From NCBI GenBank assembly GCA_002914805.1, contig JXTB01000174.1, positions 1 to 64,000 on the forward strand: a stretch of 64,000 nucleotides of DNA. The letters are read 5' to 3'. Source of the DNA: Parasponia andersonii. Lineage: Eukaryota > Streptophyta > Magnoliopsida > Rosales > Cannabaceae. Below the pieces are notes generated by a model. That model had not been told where the DNA came from, made no database searches, and saw only the letters and a program-made list of their open reading frames with translations. Below are positions 51,826 through 62,900 of the stretch, piece after piece. Numbering within the stretch: position 1 is the first letter of the stretch; each line of letters starts with the position of its first letter. Both the position numbers and the translations under genes were made by a program.

Positions 51826-51980
51826 GTGATTGAAGTGGCAAGGCGCTCTTTCTTAAGGTCTTCTCTCACTTAGGGAGTATGAAGTCAAAGGTTCGAGCTC
51901 CCACGTCGTCCTTAGAAGCCCAACTGAATGGGAATGGCTTTAGGAAGTAACCTACTACCGAATCTCATCCGCCTTTTTTT
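51826..51980 (+). mobile_element. tRNA-derived SINE
   Basis: A-box-like TGGCAAGGCGCT (51837-51848) and B box GGTTCGAGCTC (51890-51900) are spaced as in a tRNA-derived head, followed by a short body and a T-rich tail (CCGCCTTTTTTT near 51970-51978). Length about 155 bp fits short plant SINEs. No clear target duplication was seen. Confidence 0.65.
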
Positions 51981-53358
51981 ATTACTCAAAGAAAAAGACA
52001 TAAACGGAAACAACTTTAAATCCTACCATTACCAAGTCCATTGAAGAAGTTGAAGCATGTTTTGCTTCTTCTCCAAACCTCAAATTAGGTCCGCTCTCTC
52101 AAGTAAGTCCCTACTCCATTTCTCATTCACATCCTTCAATTCATCTTTTGCTAAAGAGTGTCACACATATAACTTCAATTCTATGGAGTCATTACTTAAT
52201 ATTTTATAGCATTTTTTGATTAAAAAAAGTTAATTAATCGTGTTAATTCAGATCAATTTCGTGTTAAACGTGTCAATTAAACATACAGATTTCGAATGTG
52301 TTAGTAAGTCATATTTAAATTGCCTGCCCTTAGCCATGAATAATCTTAGAAATTTTTTAAAAGCAAATTAATGATCTAAGTCCTAATCTTTTTCTTCCAT
52401 AAAAATAATAATAATATTTTTTTTTCAAAAAAAAAAAAAAAAAAACGTAACCTTCTTCAGAGTTTACCCTAAAGAACACAATTTATCCCATTAACTAGCA
52501 TTAATCCAATGCGTCGTTACCTTTGTCCACTTGGGCCCACTAAGTCTACTCTGATCCACAGATTTCAATCCGACGATCACTATATGTAACCCTCATCATG
52601 AGAGCCTCCAAGTTTTATATTTATTTTTCATAAAAATGTATTTTTGCTGCTTGTTCGCTCACTGATAAGATATCTAAGAAGGAAGCAATATGGGTTTTGG
52701 AATCCAACTCCGGCCGAGCGAAAGATGGGTTCTGTGAAGTGGGTGGTATTCTTCGGTCTTTGGCTTGGTTGGCCTTGAAAACCAAGGCCATTACAAGCAT
52801 CAAGATCTGGAATTTACTAGACGTAAGTTTTGCTCCATACTTGAATCACGTAGTGTTTCGACACAACAAAATGCGACATTAAAATTAAAAACTTCTCTAA
52901 ACCACGTTCAGAAACCACAAAACATACATCTTAGGCACCACATTGCTCGTTGAAGCAAAATACAAAAGCTACTTCTAAAGTCTTCATAAGCTTAAATCTG
53001 TAATAGATATAATAGAGATTTCACAATCTAAAATGGCATCCTCCTAGAAAGCCTCCTAAATGCTCTTCCATACTTGTGCATCCGTCAAATCTTGGACACG
53101 AGCACTATGAAGACGGCCAACAAATATGGTTACCATTAAAAGATGCCTGAAGAGCTGGGGCAACTAACCTCGTAAGGTAGGAACAGCTTTACCTGAAAGT
53201 ATTTGTAGAGAAGATGACTCGTCACCGAACCATGAAAATGAACGTCCAATTGCATGGCTAATCAGTTGTATTACATATAAAAGAAACAGTAAAAATCAGA
53301 GAAACGAAGAGGGACAAACCAGAAAAAACCAATCATATCAGTAATTGGATCAACCGCA
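51981..53358. other. Intergenic and 3' flank of U2AF35
   Basis: No gene recognised. Overlapping frames near 52620-52950 on both strands show no domain. The last few hundred bases probably include the U2AF35 3' UTR. Confidence 0.45.
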
Positions 53359-56300
53359 CTAGTACTGCTGATAATCATCGTAGGGGCTGGCATTTTGTGC
53401 ATAACCATTCCTGTCATTTTCATTGTTAGCATTGTCGTGCTTGTTATCAGGTCCTGCCTGTTCCCTTTCCTTGTTCCATTGCTCAATCTTAGCCCTTCTT
53501 TCAACACTACTTTCCCTAGCCGGTGGACTCCTATTCCTCCTTCCTCCAGGGCTTCTGCTTCTTCCTCCTCTACGACCAGGACCAGGACCAGGACCAAGAC
53601 CAGGACCAAGACCAGGACTACGGCTTCTGGGCCGTCTCCTGTCATGGGAACGATGATCTCTGTCATCGTCTCTTCTACCAGAACCACGACCTCCATGTGG
53701 ACGCTCCTCATAACCACGATTCCTATGAGGACTCTGACTTCTGCTTCTACTGCGGCTGCGTCTCCGTCTATTCCTCCCAAATAATTTTCTTCTCAACTCC
53801 CTAAAATTGACAGATGAATAAAGCATCAAATGATTAGATCTATTTGGTAACAGTCCTCTCAAAGGGGGCAGTAATTATACTCACCTACTAATCTTCTTCA
53901 AATGCATAAAGTTGCAGTATCCACCTCTACTGCATACATTTTCCTCATACTGCCTACATGTGGCTTCACGAAAGTCCGTCACTGGTGAGAAGTCTACGAT
54001 AATGGGGCGTCCTGATAAAACATTTATGAGATCACAATTATGTTAAATCCCCATAAAACACAAAAACCAAGTAAAATGCCAGAACATAAGTTTAAATCCA
54101 CTGAGGTCAACCTGTTGCTCATACCACACAGCACCTGACTCAATTTTACAGCATGTATGCAATAAAGTTTTATACTTTAACTAACAGTAACACAATTTTC
54201 ATGCCAACTTAAAGCATGAAATGAGGAAGTGTTCAACAAAACCAAAGGCAAAAGAAACTCGCACAAACACACTAAAAGAAGCCATGTTACTCTCTAGTCT
54301 CTTTCCGACACAATATTGCTCTCAATCATTAATTAGAACCTGGGTGGTTGATAGTGAACTTATTTTTTATTATTGTTATTTTTTTTCCAAGGCAAAAGAA
54401 GTTAGATTTTAAGTGAATGCAAGTTGAAAATTGTTAGTTACCTGACCAAAACGTGCTTCATCACACTGTAATCTAACACGAAGTAAAATTCGAGCCAATT
54501 TACAAGGGTCATAGCGTGAAAATTTTAATTCAATCGTGCCAAGCAACTTGGGCTAAAACTGGCTCTGGTTTGAAACTCAAATCCTAATGACCTGAAATCG
54601 GAGTCATTGTTAAAACTAATTATTAAATGTTTTAAATGAGTTCCTTCATTATCATTTCATCTCTAAAAGTTGGATAAAAGATTCCTCTGAAAAAAATGAG
54701 TAACATGAGTATAACTGAATCACAAATTTGACACAAGATTTTCCAATGGAGTGTCATTAAAAATATTTATTCTGGAATAACTGACTTGGTTAACACCCAG
54801 AAATTTTGGCAAATGAAATTTGACAATCCATGAAGTGATGAAAATGACTGAACTTCCAATAAAAAAAATAAAAAATAAAAAACTGATGAAAAATCAGTTA
54901 TTTAAGCTAAATATAATGGCATGTTTCCGAATAAATCCAAGATAGAAACATGGTTTAAAAGGTGTTTCTGAGGCTCACCTCCCTGGGAGGCTATTTGTTT
55001 TAGCCTCAAGACTTAAGCTTTAAAGTTTCTATGGGAAGCGTATGCCTCCCACATCTGAGGCAGGTACTGAGGCTTAAACCTCAGTAATAATCGGGAGGCT
55101 TAAGCCTCCCTGTTTTTTAAACTATTAGGCCCTTTTCATAAGATTTTGGCTTTATGCGGCCCAAGTCTGATTTTAAATACATCATTTAGTCTTAGCCCTA
55201 AAAACAATAGAATAACTAAACTATAAGAACAAAACCCTAGCAGTTCCTTCAGCTTCCAACCCATTTCATTTCACGTGCTCTTCTTCTTGATAGTGATGAT
55301 GGGGAGGATGATAGGGCTATAAGATACGACGATTCCTTGAAAGATCCTTCAAGCCATGATGATTTAGAGGATGATTACTAAGTCCAATTTGTTCTAGGTT
55401 GGGATGGTTTCAAGTTTAATCCTTCTAAATCTAGATACTAGACATCTAAATCTAGATTAGACTTTTATATTTAATTTAGTTTTTCGCATTATGAGACCTT
55501 TCATTATGTGTTTGAATTTTAAATTGTGGTTTGTTTGAGACTTAGATTTTATTTTCCAATTCTATGACTCTTATGACTTTCTATGATGATTTATGGCTTT
55601 GTTTATTAATGCTTCATATTGAAGATCTCTAGAGGGGTCTTTTTAATTCAAAATTTGAGGCTTAGGCCTCGGCTTAACCAGGACAAAATGCCTTGGTATC
55701 CAAACTAGCCTTTTTGAACATTGGATAGAAATAGACAGGCACAGTTGTTTAGGACACCAGGGATTCCGGTCCCATAGTTAGTTGGGAAACGTAACTTAAA
55801 AACTATTGTTCAAGTCAGCAGCAGGGACAATGGAAATGAACAGATACAGCACGGCTTGTTTTGAATTGTCCACACTGAACCAGACAACCATGTACTCTAA
55901 ACAAAACTAGATAATCATGATACTCATAAATAAAAAGAAAAATATGTCTAGAAACTAGTAACCAATGCAATTTCACCTAACCTACACAGGAAAAAAGTTT
56001 TCAACCAATATCAAGTGACAAGGTAAGTATTGAAATCACCAAGTTAACTAACCGATTACAAATACCAAAGGATTATCAACACTAGCAAAGGTCTATCCAA
56101 CAAAAGAATCGACTCTAACATTGAAACAGACATTAAAAAGTTAGGTAACCCGGAAAAACAAACAAACCGAAAAATTCATTTTCAAGGATGATTTTTGTGA
56201 TCAAGTAATTAGAATCAACTTAGTCCACCACGTTATAGTATGGCTTGCGCTAAAAAGTAACGAACTTTCGAATGAAATAGACAGAATCAATAGTCAAACA

Positions 56301-57018
56301 ACGAGAAATATATAGGGCATTTATATCTTTCCAAGATGGAAAGCACATAAAAATAACCTGCATAGAACCTTCCACTCAGGCTTTGAAGGGCAGCAGCAGC
56401 ATGTTCTTCCTCTCTGAACTGAACATAAACATTCCCCACCTGCTCACAAACAGCACCGCATTGAATCAGTTCAAGGAATTAATCATTTAAACAAACCCAT
56501 TAAAGCTTCCATTAGATAAACAAAACCCACTAAAAAAGCATACCATGTGATCAGCCAAATTATCACAGATATTCAAGCTCTCAATCTGTCCATGCTTGCT
56601 CAGCTCCTCAAATAGATCTTCATAAAAATCCTTCATTCAAAAAACCCAAAAGAGAAAAAAAAATTATCTATAAATTCAATCAACAAAAAACCAAAACCAG
56701 ACCATTAAAAAAAAAAAAAAAAAAAATCCACAAAAACCCGAATCAAATTTCAAATGGGATTTTCATTTTTTTTTCTACCTCAAAGTTGTCTTGGATCTTG
56801 CGAGGGTCGAGGGACTGGCCTTGGGTATCGACACCTGGGGTGGTGAGCATATCGGGCCTCTGGTACATATTTGAGAGGAGAAGGGTTGGGCTGATGCTGG
56901 GCTTGGTGTGGAGACGTGAGCAGCGGTCGCCATGTCTGCAAGCTCCGATCTTGAAATAAAAAGGGCAGTTGACTCTGTCTTTCTCTGTTCCGAATATGGA
57001 AGCTAAGTGCTCCGCCAT
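53359..57018 (-). CDS. U2AF35: Splicing factor U2AF small subunit (U2AF35)
   Basis: Nuclear pre-mRNA splicing factor that recognises the AG of 3' splice sites as partner of U2AF65. Five coding exons: 57018-56779, 56630-56544, 56439-56358, 54011-53885, 53800-53359; 978 nt, 325 aa. Order of parts: start [20 protein letters not shown]; first CCCH zinc finger ([20 protein letters not shown]); atypical RRM ([20 protein letters not shown], then [20 protein letters not shown]); second CCCH finger ([19 protein letters not shown]); C-terminal RS domain. Within the RS domain, 53575-53619 encodes a Pro-Gly/Leu-Gly run ([17 protein letters not shown]) from a GGTCCT/GGTCTT hexamer expansion not expected in the family. 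Intron 3 is 2.35 kb and carries a repeat insertion. The 5' UTR area has a (GAA)n run near 57045-57068 on the plus strand read. Confidence 0.97.
54950..55740. mobile_element. Probable transposon or retro-copied insertion in U2AF35 intron 3
   Basis: Unlike the surrounding intron, this stretch begins and ends with related sequence (GGTTTAAAAGG on the left; GTTCAAAAAGG reading inward from the right) and repeats GAGGCTTAAG-type motifs. It includes an 18-bp perfect palindrome GGGAGGCTTAAGCCTCCC (55093-55110). Between about 55290 and 55380 the plus strand reads a short acidic frame ([19 protein letters not shown]) ending in a stop, suggesting a captured or residual coding end. No family was recognised and no target duplication found. 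Confidence 0.45.
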
Positions 57019-57218
57019 TACTTCTTCTCACTGTGATCAGTGGAAGAAGAAGAAGAAGAAGAAGAAGACCACTATGGGCGCGATCGGTTACAGCTCTGAT
57101 TTATCATTTATGTGTTTCTCCTCTTTGTTCGTTTGATATTCGATTTAGGGTTTTATTGATTGGGAAATTTTGAGAGATTTTAGGTTTTATTGCTTACAAT
57201 CTCAAAACATAATGTGCA

Positions 57219-57301
57219 GCAGGTTTGCCCGAGAGGTTAAGGGGGTAGACTTAAGATCTACTGCACATAAGTGCGCGTGGGTTCGAACCCCACAGCCTGC
57301 A
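57219..57301 (+). tRNA. trnL-UAA: tRNA-Leu (UAA)
   Basis: A complete cloverleaf: acceptor strands GCAGGTT/AGCCTGC with discriminator A at 57301, D arm with A box TTGCCCGAGAGG, anticodon stem GTAGA/TCTAC around loop CTTAAGA (anticodon UAA), long variable arm (TGCAC-ATAA-GTGCG) typical of Leu, and T arm GTGGGTTCGAACCCCAC. No intron. T-runs shortly downstream can end pol III transcription. It lies 201 bp upstream of the U2AF35 ATG on the opposite strand. Confidence 0.97.
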
Positions 57302-57309
57302 AGCTTTCA

Positions 57310-58960
57310 GTTTTGGGTGCTTATTTTTTTCTTTATTTTTTAAGGATTAAGTTAAACATTTTTTTTTTTTTGATATGTATCGAATTTGTTTTGTCTTAAT
57401 TTTGGTCTTTTAACGTTCATTATTAAGATTGCTCATTTGAAAGTTGAGCTGTTTGAAACTAATACATTTTAAAATTTAGTTGTTAATTTTTTTTGGTATG
57501 TATCCGAATTAATTATCTTAATTTTGGTATTTTAACATTTAAATGTTTATTATTGGGATTGCTTATTTGAAAATTGAGGCGTTAATTTTGATTTTTTAAC
57601 CATTAAATGTTCATTATTAGGATTGCTCATTTGAAAGTTAAGGTGTTTGAAACTAATACATTTTAAAATTTAGTTGTTAATTTTTTTTTGGTATGTATCC
57701 GAATTAATTGTCTTAATTTTGGTCTTTTAACATTTAAATATTTATTATTAGGATTGCTTATTTGAAAGTTGAGGCATTGAAACTAACACATTTCAAAATT
57801 TAGTTGTTAAATTGTGACTAAGTCGAGTGTCAAAAATAAAGTTATTCTTATATGAGTTCGTACTTAATAATAATCTTATATTTGGAAACAAAATAAATTA
57901 AGGCTGAATAGATTGACACGAATGTGACTTATTTTTTCTTTATTTTTTAAGGATTAATTTAAACATTTTTTTTAATATGTATCAAATTAGTTCTGTCTTC
58001 ATTTTGGTCTTTTAACCATTAAATGTTCATTATTAGGATTGCTCATTTGAAAATCGAGGTGTTTGAAACTAACACATTTTAAAATTTAGTTGTTAATTTT
58101 TTTTTGGGTATGTATCCGAATTAATTGTCTTAATTTTAGTCTTTAATATTTAAATGTTTATTATTGAGATTGCTCATTTGAAAGTTGAAGTGTTGAAACT
58201 AACACATTTCAAAATTTAATTGTTAAATTGTGACTAAGTCGAGGGTAAAAAATAAAGTTAATCTTATACAAATTCGTACTTAATAATAATCTGATACTTG
58301 GAAACAAAATAAATTAAGGTTGAATAGATTGACACGAATGTGACTACGTGAGATGCTATTTGTTAATTGGTTGGTTTTATTGAATCAACTTTCGAAACAA
58401 ATATTTCACAAAAACATTCTCCTAATCATTATTTTTTAATTTGGGATAATATTATTTTTATACTTTGTATTTTGAAATTTTGTTCAGATTGTACTTTGTA
58501 TTATTAACATTGAATGTTCATTATTAGGATTACTTATTTAAAGGTTGAGGTGTTGAAGCTAACACATTTCAAAATTTAGTTGTTATTTTTTTTTTTTTAG
58601 TATGTATCTGAATTAGTTGTCTTAATTTTGGTCTTTTAACCTTTAAATGTTTATTATTGGGATTGCTCATTTGAAAGTTGAGGTGTTGAAACTAATACAT
58701 TTCAAAATTTAGTTGTTAAATTGTGATTAAGTCGAGAGTCAAAAATAAAGTTAATCTTATATGAGTTCGTACTTAATAATAGTCGAATACTTGGAAACAA
58801 AATAAATTGAGTGCTATTTGTTAATTGGTTGGTTTTATTGAATCAATTGTCGAAATAAATATTTCACAAAAACATTCTCCTAGTCATTATTTTTTAATTT
58901 GGGATAATAATATTTTTATACTTTGTATTTTGATTATTATTAACATTGATTTTTATATTT
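57310..58960. repeat. Higher-order repeat array behind the tRNA gene
   Basis: A phrase with TGTATCCGAATTA, TCTTAATTTTGG, TCATTATTAGGATTGCTCAT and AAAATTTAGTTGTTAA recurs at least seven times with units of about 95-190 bp. Larger blocks repeat too: TTTCTTTATTTTTTAAGG at about 57327 and 57935 (period about 608), and GCTATTTGTTAATTGGTTGG at about 58355 and 58813 (period about 458). Copies differ by scattered changes. No coding. Confidence 0.85.
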
Positions 58961-59909
58961 AAAATCTGTTATAAATTTATACTATAAATTTATACTATGA
59001 TACCAATTTAGAGTAATTAATTTACTGAAATTTCATTTAAAAAATTGAAAATAAGCATATAAAAATGAATCCGAAAATAATTTTATTAAATCATCTTGAT
59101 AAATTAATTACTTAAAATTAATGGTATATATTTATAACAAATATTAAATCTAATGATTAATATTGATAATAAGCAAAACACAATATATAAACTAACCAAT
59201 ATGTGAAAATACAAAGTATAAAAGTGATATTACATCAATTTTAATTGTTTAATTTTATTGAATATACTCTCGAAACAAATATTTCACAAATTAAACCATC
59301 TACACGTTGGATATGCACATTAATAGTTGGTATTATTATCCCTCTTAAAACTCTTGTATAAAAATCCACTAAGTGGTTAGATCAATAGATTGGTATCTAA
59401 CTTGTCGTATTACCACCAATTGATGGCGCTATACAAAATTTTGAAGCCAGATTATCTTTAACTTATCAAGAATAGCTCAGATAGTTTGCTTCTGAGTTAA
59501 CCAACGTTAACCTCTAACCAAACACATCGTGACATTTCGATTCCATACCAATCATTTTTGGACTCTCAGATTAAATCTAAACCGTCCCAAAACTGCTGTA
59601 TAAATAGACATAAAATATAAGCAATGGCAAAAAGAAAAAACTGCAGAACGTACAAAATCACTTGAACAACTCAGTAGCCATAATCATCAAAATGCAACAT
59701 AAAATATTATTTTAAGATTAGAACATGTGACATTCCACAAAAGATCAGTTCAACACTGTTCAAGCTCTCAAAACAAAACTTCTCCGAGAATTATTGCGAA
59801 AAATAGATTTCCGAGTTTCACAAGGCTAAGCCATTCTACATATGGAACTTATTCACCGCAAGTGAAATTCCATTGGTAAAATCCCGCAAAGATATCAACA
59901 CTACTCGAT
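58961..59909. other. Intergenic and enolase 3' flank
   Basis: A+T-rich with no gene recognised. The last 200-300 bases are probably enolase 3' UTR. A short echo of the neighbouring array (CTCGAAACAAATATTTCACAAA) occurs near 59270. Confidence 0.5.
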
Positions 59910-62900
59910 TTAGTAGGGCTCAACAGGAACACGGAACTTTGCTCCAGCATAGACCGCTTCAGAACCAAGCTCTTCCTCAATTCGCAGGAGCTACATTGAA
60001 CAAAAATCAAGCAGGAAAGATAAGCAAAAGCTTAAAAGCATCAAACAATGCAAAACCTTAAGAGCATCGAACAATAAAACTAGGTAGCAAAGTTTAAACA
60101 ACAAATATGATCTAGTATAACATGAGCAAGGGGGAGAGAGTTTCCAAAGATAGGAAGATTAACCTGATTATACTTGGCAAGACGCTCTGACCTACAGGGA
60201 GCTCCTGTCTTAATTTGACCCTTCAGAAAGGTATTTCACAAAAAGTATAGTTAGATAGCCGATTGAGAACCGTGAGAGCTTAGTTAAATATTACATGGTC
60301 CCTAACACAACATTTGATTAGATAGTTACCGTGGCCAAACCCACGGANACTGCAACAAAGTAATGCAATTATGTTAATGATGTGAAATTTATGGCAGAGA
60401 CTGGAGATAAATAAATTTTAACAATCGATGTTGCTCTTTAAGGTTTAGCTTCCCAACCTGCGGTGACTTGCCATAACACCCCAACCAGCTCGTTTAGACA
60501 TCCTTACAGCCTCAATGCTCTCTGTTACAGACCCAATTTGGTTCACCTGTAATAAAACACAAAAGTGCGATTCACATTTTATGATAGTGATTCAACAATT
60601 CAGTAAAGTTCGAATGATTTGGGTCATTACCTTCAGAAGAAGAGCATTGCAAGATTTTTCCTTAATTGCCTTCTCAACCCTCTGAAACGATGAATAAGAA
60701 TTACAAAAACATTACATTTTCTATTCAAGGTATTTGTAATTTCAGCTATATGTTAAGAGACTGATAACAAAGCACTTTCTTCCCTAAAAAAGGCCACTTA
60801 AAATACTATTTAAAAACAAAATATAATTAACATATAACAAATGCAAACCTTTGGGTTGGTGACCAGGAGATCATCACCCACAATTTGTACTTCTTGTCCG
60901 ATTTCATCGGTTAGCTTGGCGTAANNNNNNNAAACAATAGGGTACTCGCTCACAAATGACTTGTAGACATCTTTGAGTGCATCTCCTGAGATCTTCTGTG
61001 AACCATCATTGTTCTGTAGGCAAGAATGAACTTTTATAAGAAAGGGATTTGATTGGACTAGAGGATCTTCAAATGCTAAGGGTAACAAATGTGTCAATAT
61101 GAGCTTATAATGGATTTTATTCTCAAAAAGTTTCTTCCGCTTGTTATTTAATGCAGACAACTTGAGCATATTTACTGGACTATTGCAGTTGCAATAGTTC
61201 ACAGCTTAATTCTGTCCATTACTCCAAGTTATGATTTACTAAGGAGTTCAGACAGTCTTGAACCTGAACCAGCCTATCGGCTGCATGAGTGGTTCTCATT
61301 TGACTAAATCATTGATTCAGGTTGTTCCAGACACCAATATCACATTCACAGATTACTCACCTCCTCCTTGAAGTTCAGGTCATAGGTTTTATCTGAGCCA
61401 TAGAACTCTGATGCAGCAACATCCATTCCAATGACAACCTAAGAGGAAAAAAGCACATTCTTAATTGGTTGAACTGTTCAAATATCTTGTGATTTAAAAT
61501 TCCCTACTGTAAGAAACAAAATATAATTTCTCCTCTTTATATACACATATTGGAAGTGAAACTAACTTTGCCAGTGTATCCGGCCTTGGCAATGGCTGTC
61601 TTAAGCAATTCAAGACCTTCTTTGTTCTCCTATATCAACACAAAAAAAAAGAGAACATTAGAAAGCTGGTAAAGGGAAACTGGAAACAAACTTTAGCAAA
61701 ATAAGTACACATGCAACTCAAAGAATTCCACCTGAATATTAGGAGCAAAGCCACCTTCATCACCAACATTAGTTGCATCCTGACCATATTTCTTCTTAAT
61801 TACACCCTGAAAAACGGGGGAAGTAGTCAGGAAACAATCAAAAAACTTGACTTATCACTAGAGACGAAGTAAAAGTGTAACTCCTTTAAAAAGAAAATAC
61901 AGCCCACCTTCAAATGGTGATATACTTCGACCCCCATCTTCATGGCCTCTTTAAATGATGAAGCTCCAACTGGAAGAATCATGAACTCCTGCAAGAAGAA
62001 ATGAATCAGATACTAAAACATGAGCATTCTTGAAAAAGTGAAATCCAGAGAATCAGTTAAGAAGCATGCCTGCATTGCAAGTTTGTTCCCAGCATGTGAC
62101 CCACCATTGATGACATTGAAAGCAGGAACAGGCAAAACCAAGTTCTTGTTCCCAGCAAGGTTTGCAATGTGCTGCATCCAATGTAGACAGTAATCGTGAT
62201 ATCATATTCATATTGACACTAAAAATAAATAAACTGCATACATCGTACAGAAAAATATAATAAAATTAAAAATAGAAATAAAAACCTAATCAGGTGAGCA
62301 TGGGTGATATCTACAGCCAATATCACTCAGTACCCAACAAGGTAACTTCTTGAGGACAATGTGAATGCATTAACAAATGCAGATGAAGTCTCGTACAACA
62401 TAACTTTATGTTCTAGTGCTCTTACAGAATATAATATGGGTCTGTATATTCAATTCTCTACTCTATTGAAGAATGAAAACAGCACTACAAACATATAAAC
62501 AAACATACAACTATTTTGGGGATAGGAATGATTAAAAAAAAAAAAAAGGAAGGTAAAGAATGCATTAGATTGAAACTCATCCAAAATATACCTTGTACAG
62601 AGGGATGTTCAAGACACTAGCACCTGCTTTGCAAACTGCAAGAGACACTGCCAATATGGCGTTTGCGCCAAGCTGAAAAGACACAAGTACACTTTGTTAT
62701 GCAAATTATAAAAGAATTTGTTTATTTCCTGAAACAACAGCAAACGTTGTTCAACCTTTTGCTTGCACCAACCCCACTCATTAACGGTCCCGTCAAGTTG
62801 TTGAACCATGAAGTTGTCAATCTCAGTCTGCTTAGTGGGATCCTACATAGACCAAAAGAAAATTTCAATACATTTGCAGGTAACATTCTTAAAGATTTTT

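Noticed and set aside
52620-52953. Overlapping frames on both strands (about 60 codons)
   Set aside because: No motif, no splice context, and lengths expected by chance.
53395-53784. Plus-strand frame of 129 codons across the last U2AF35 exon
   Set aside because: It is the antisense shadow of the RS domain; its Thr/Arg repeat comes from the hexamer expansion on the other strand.
57310-58960. CRISPR-like array
   Set aside because: Units are 95-190 bp, diverged, without uniform spacers, and the genome is a plant's.
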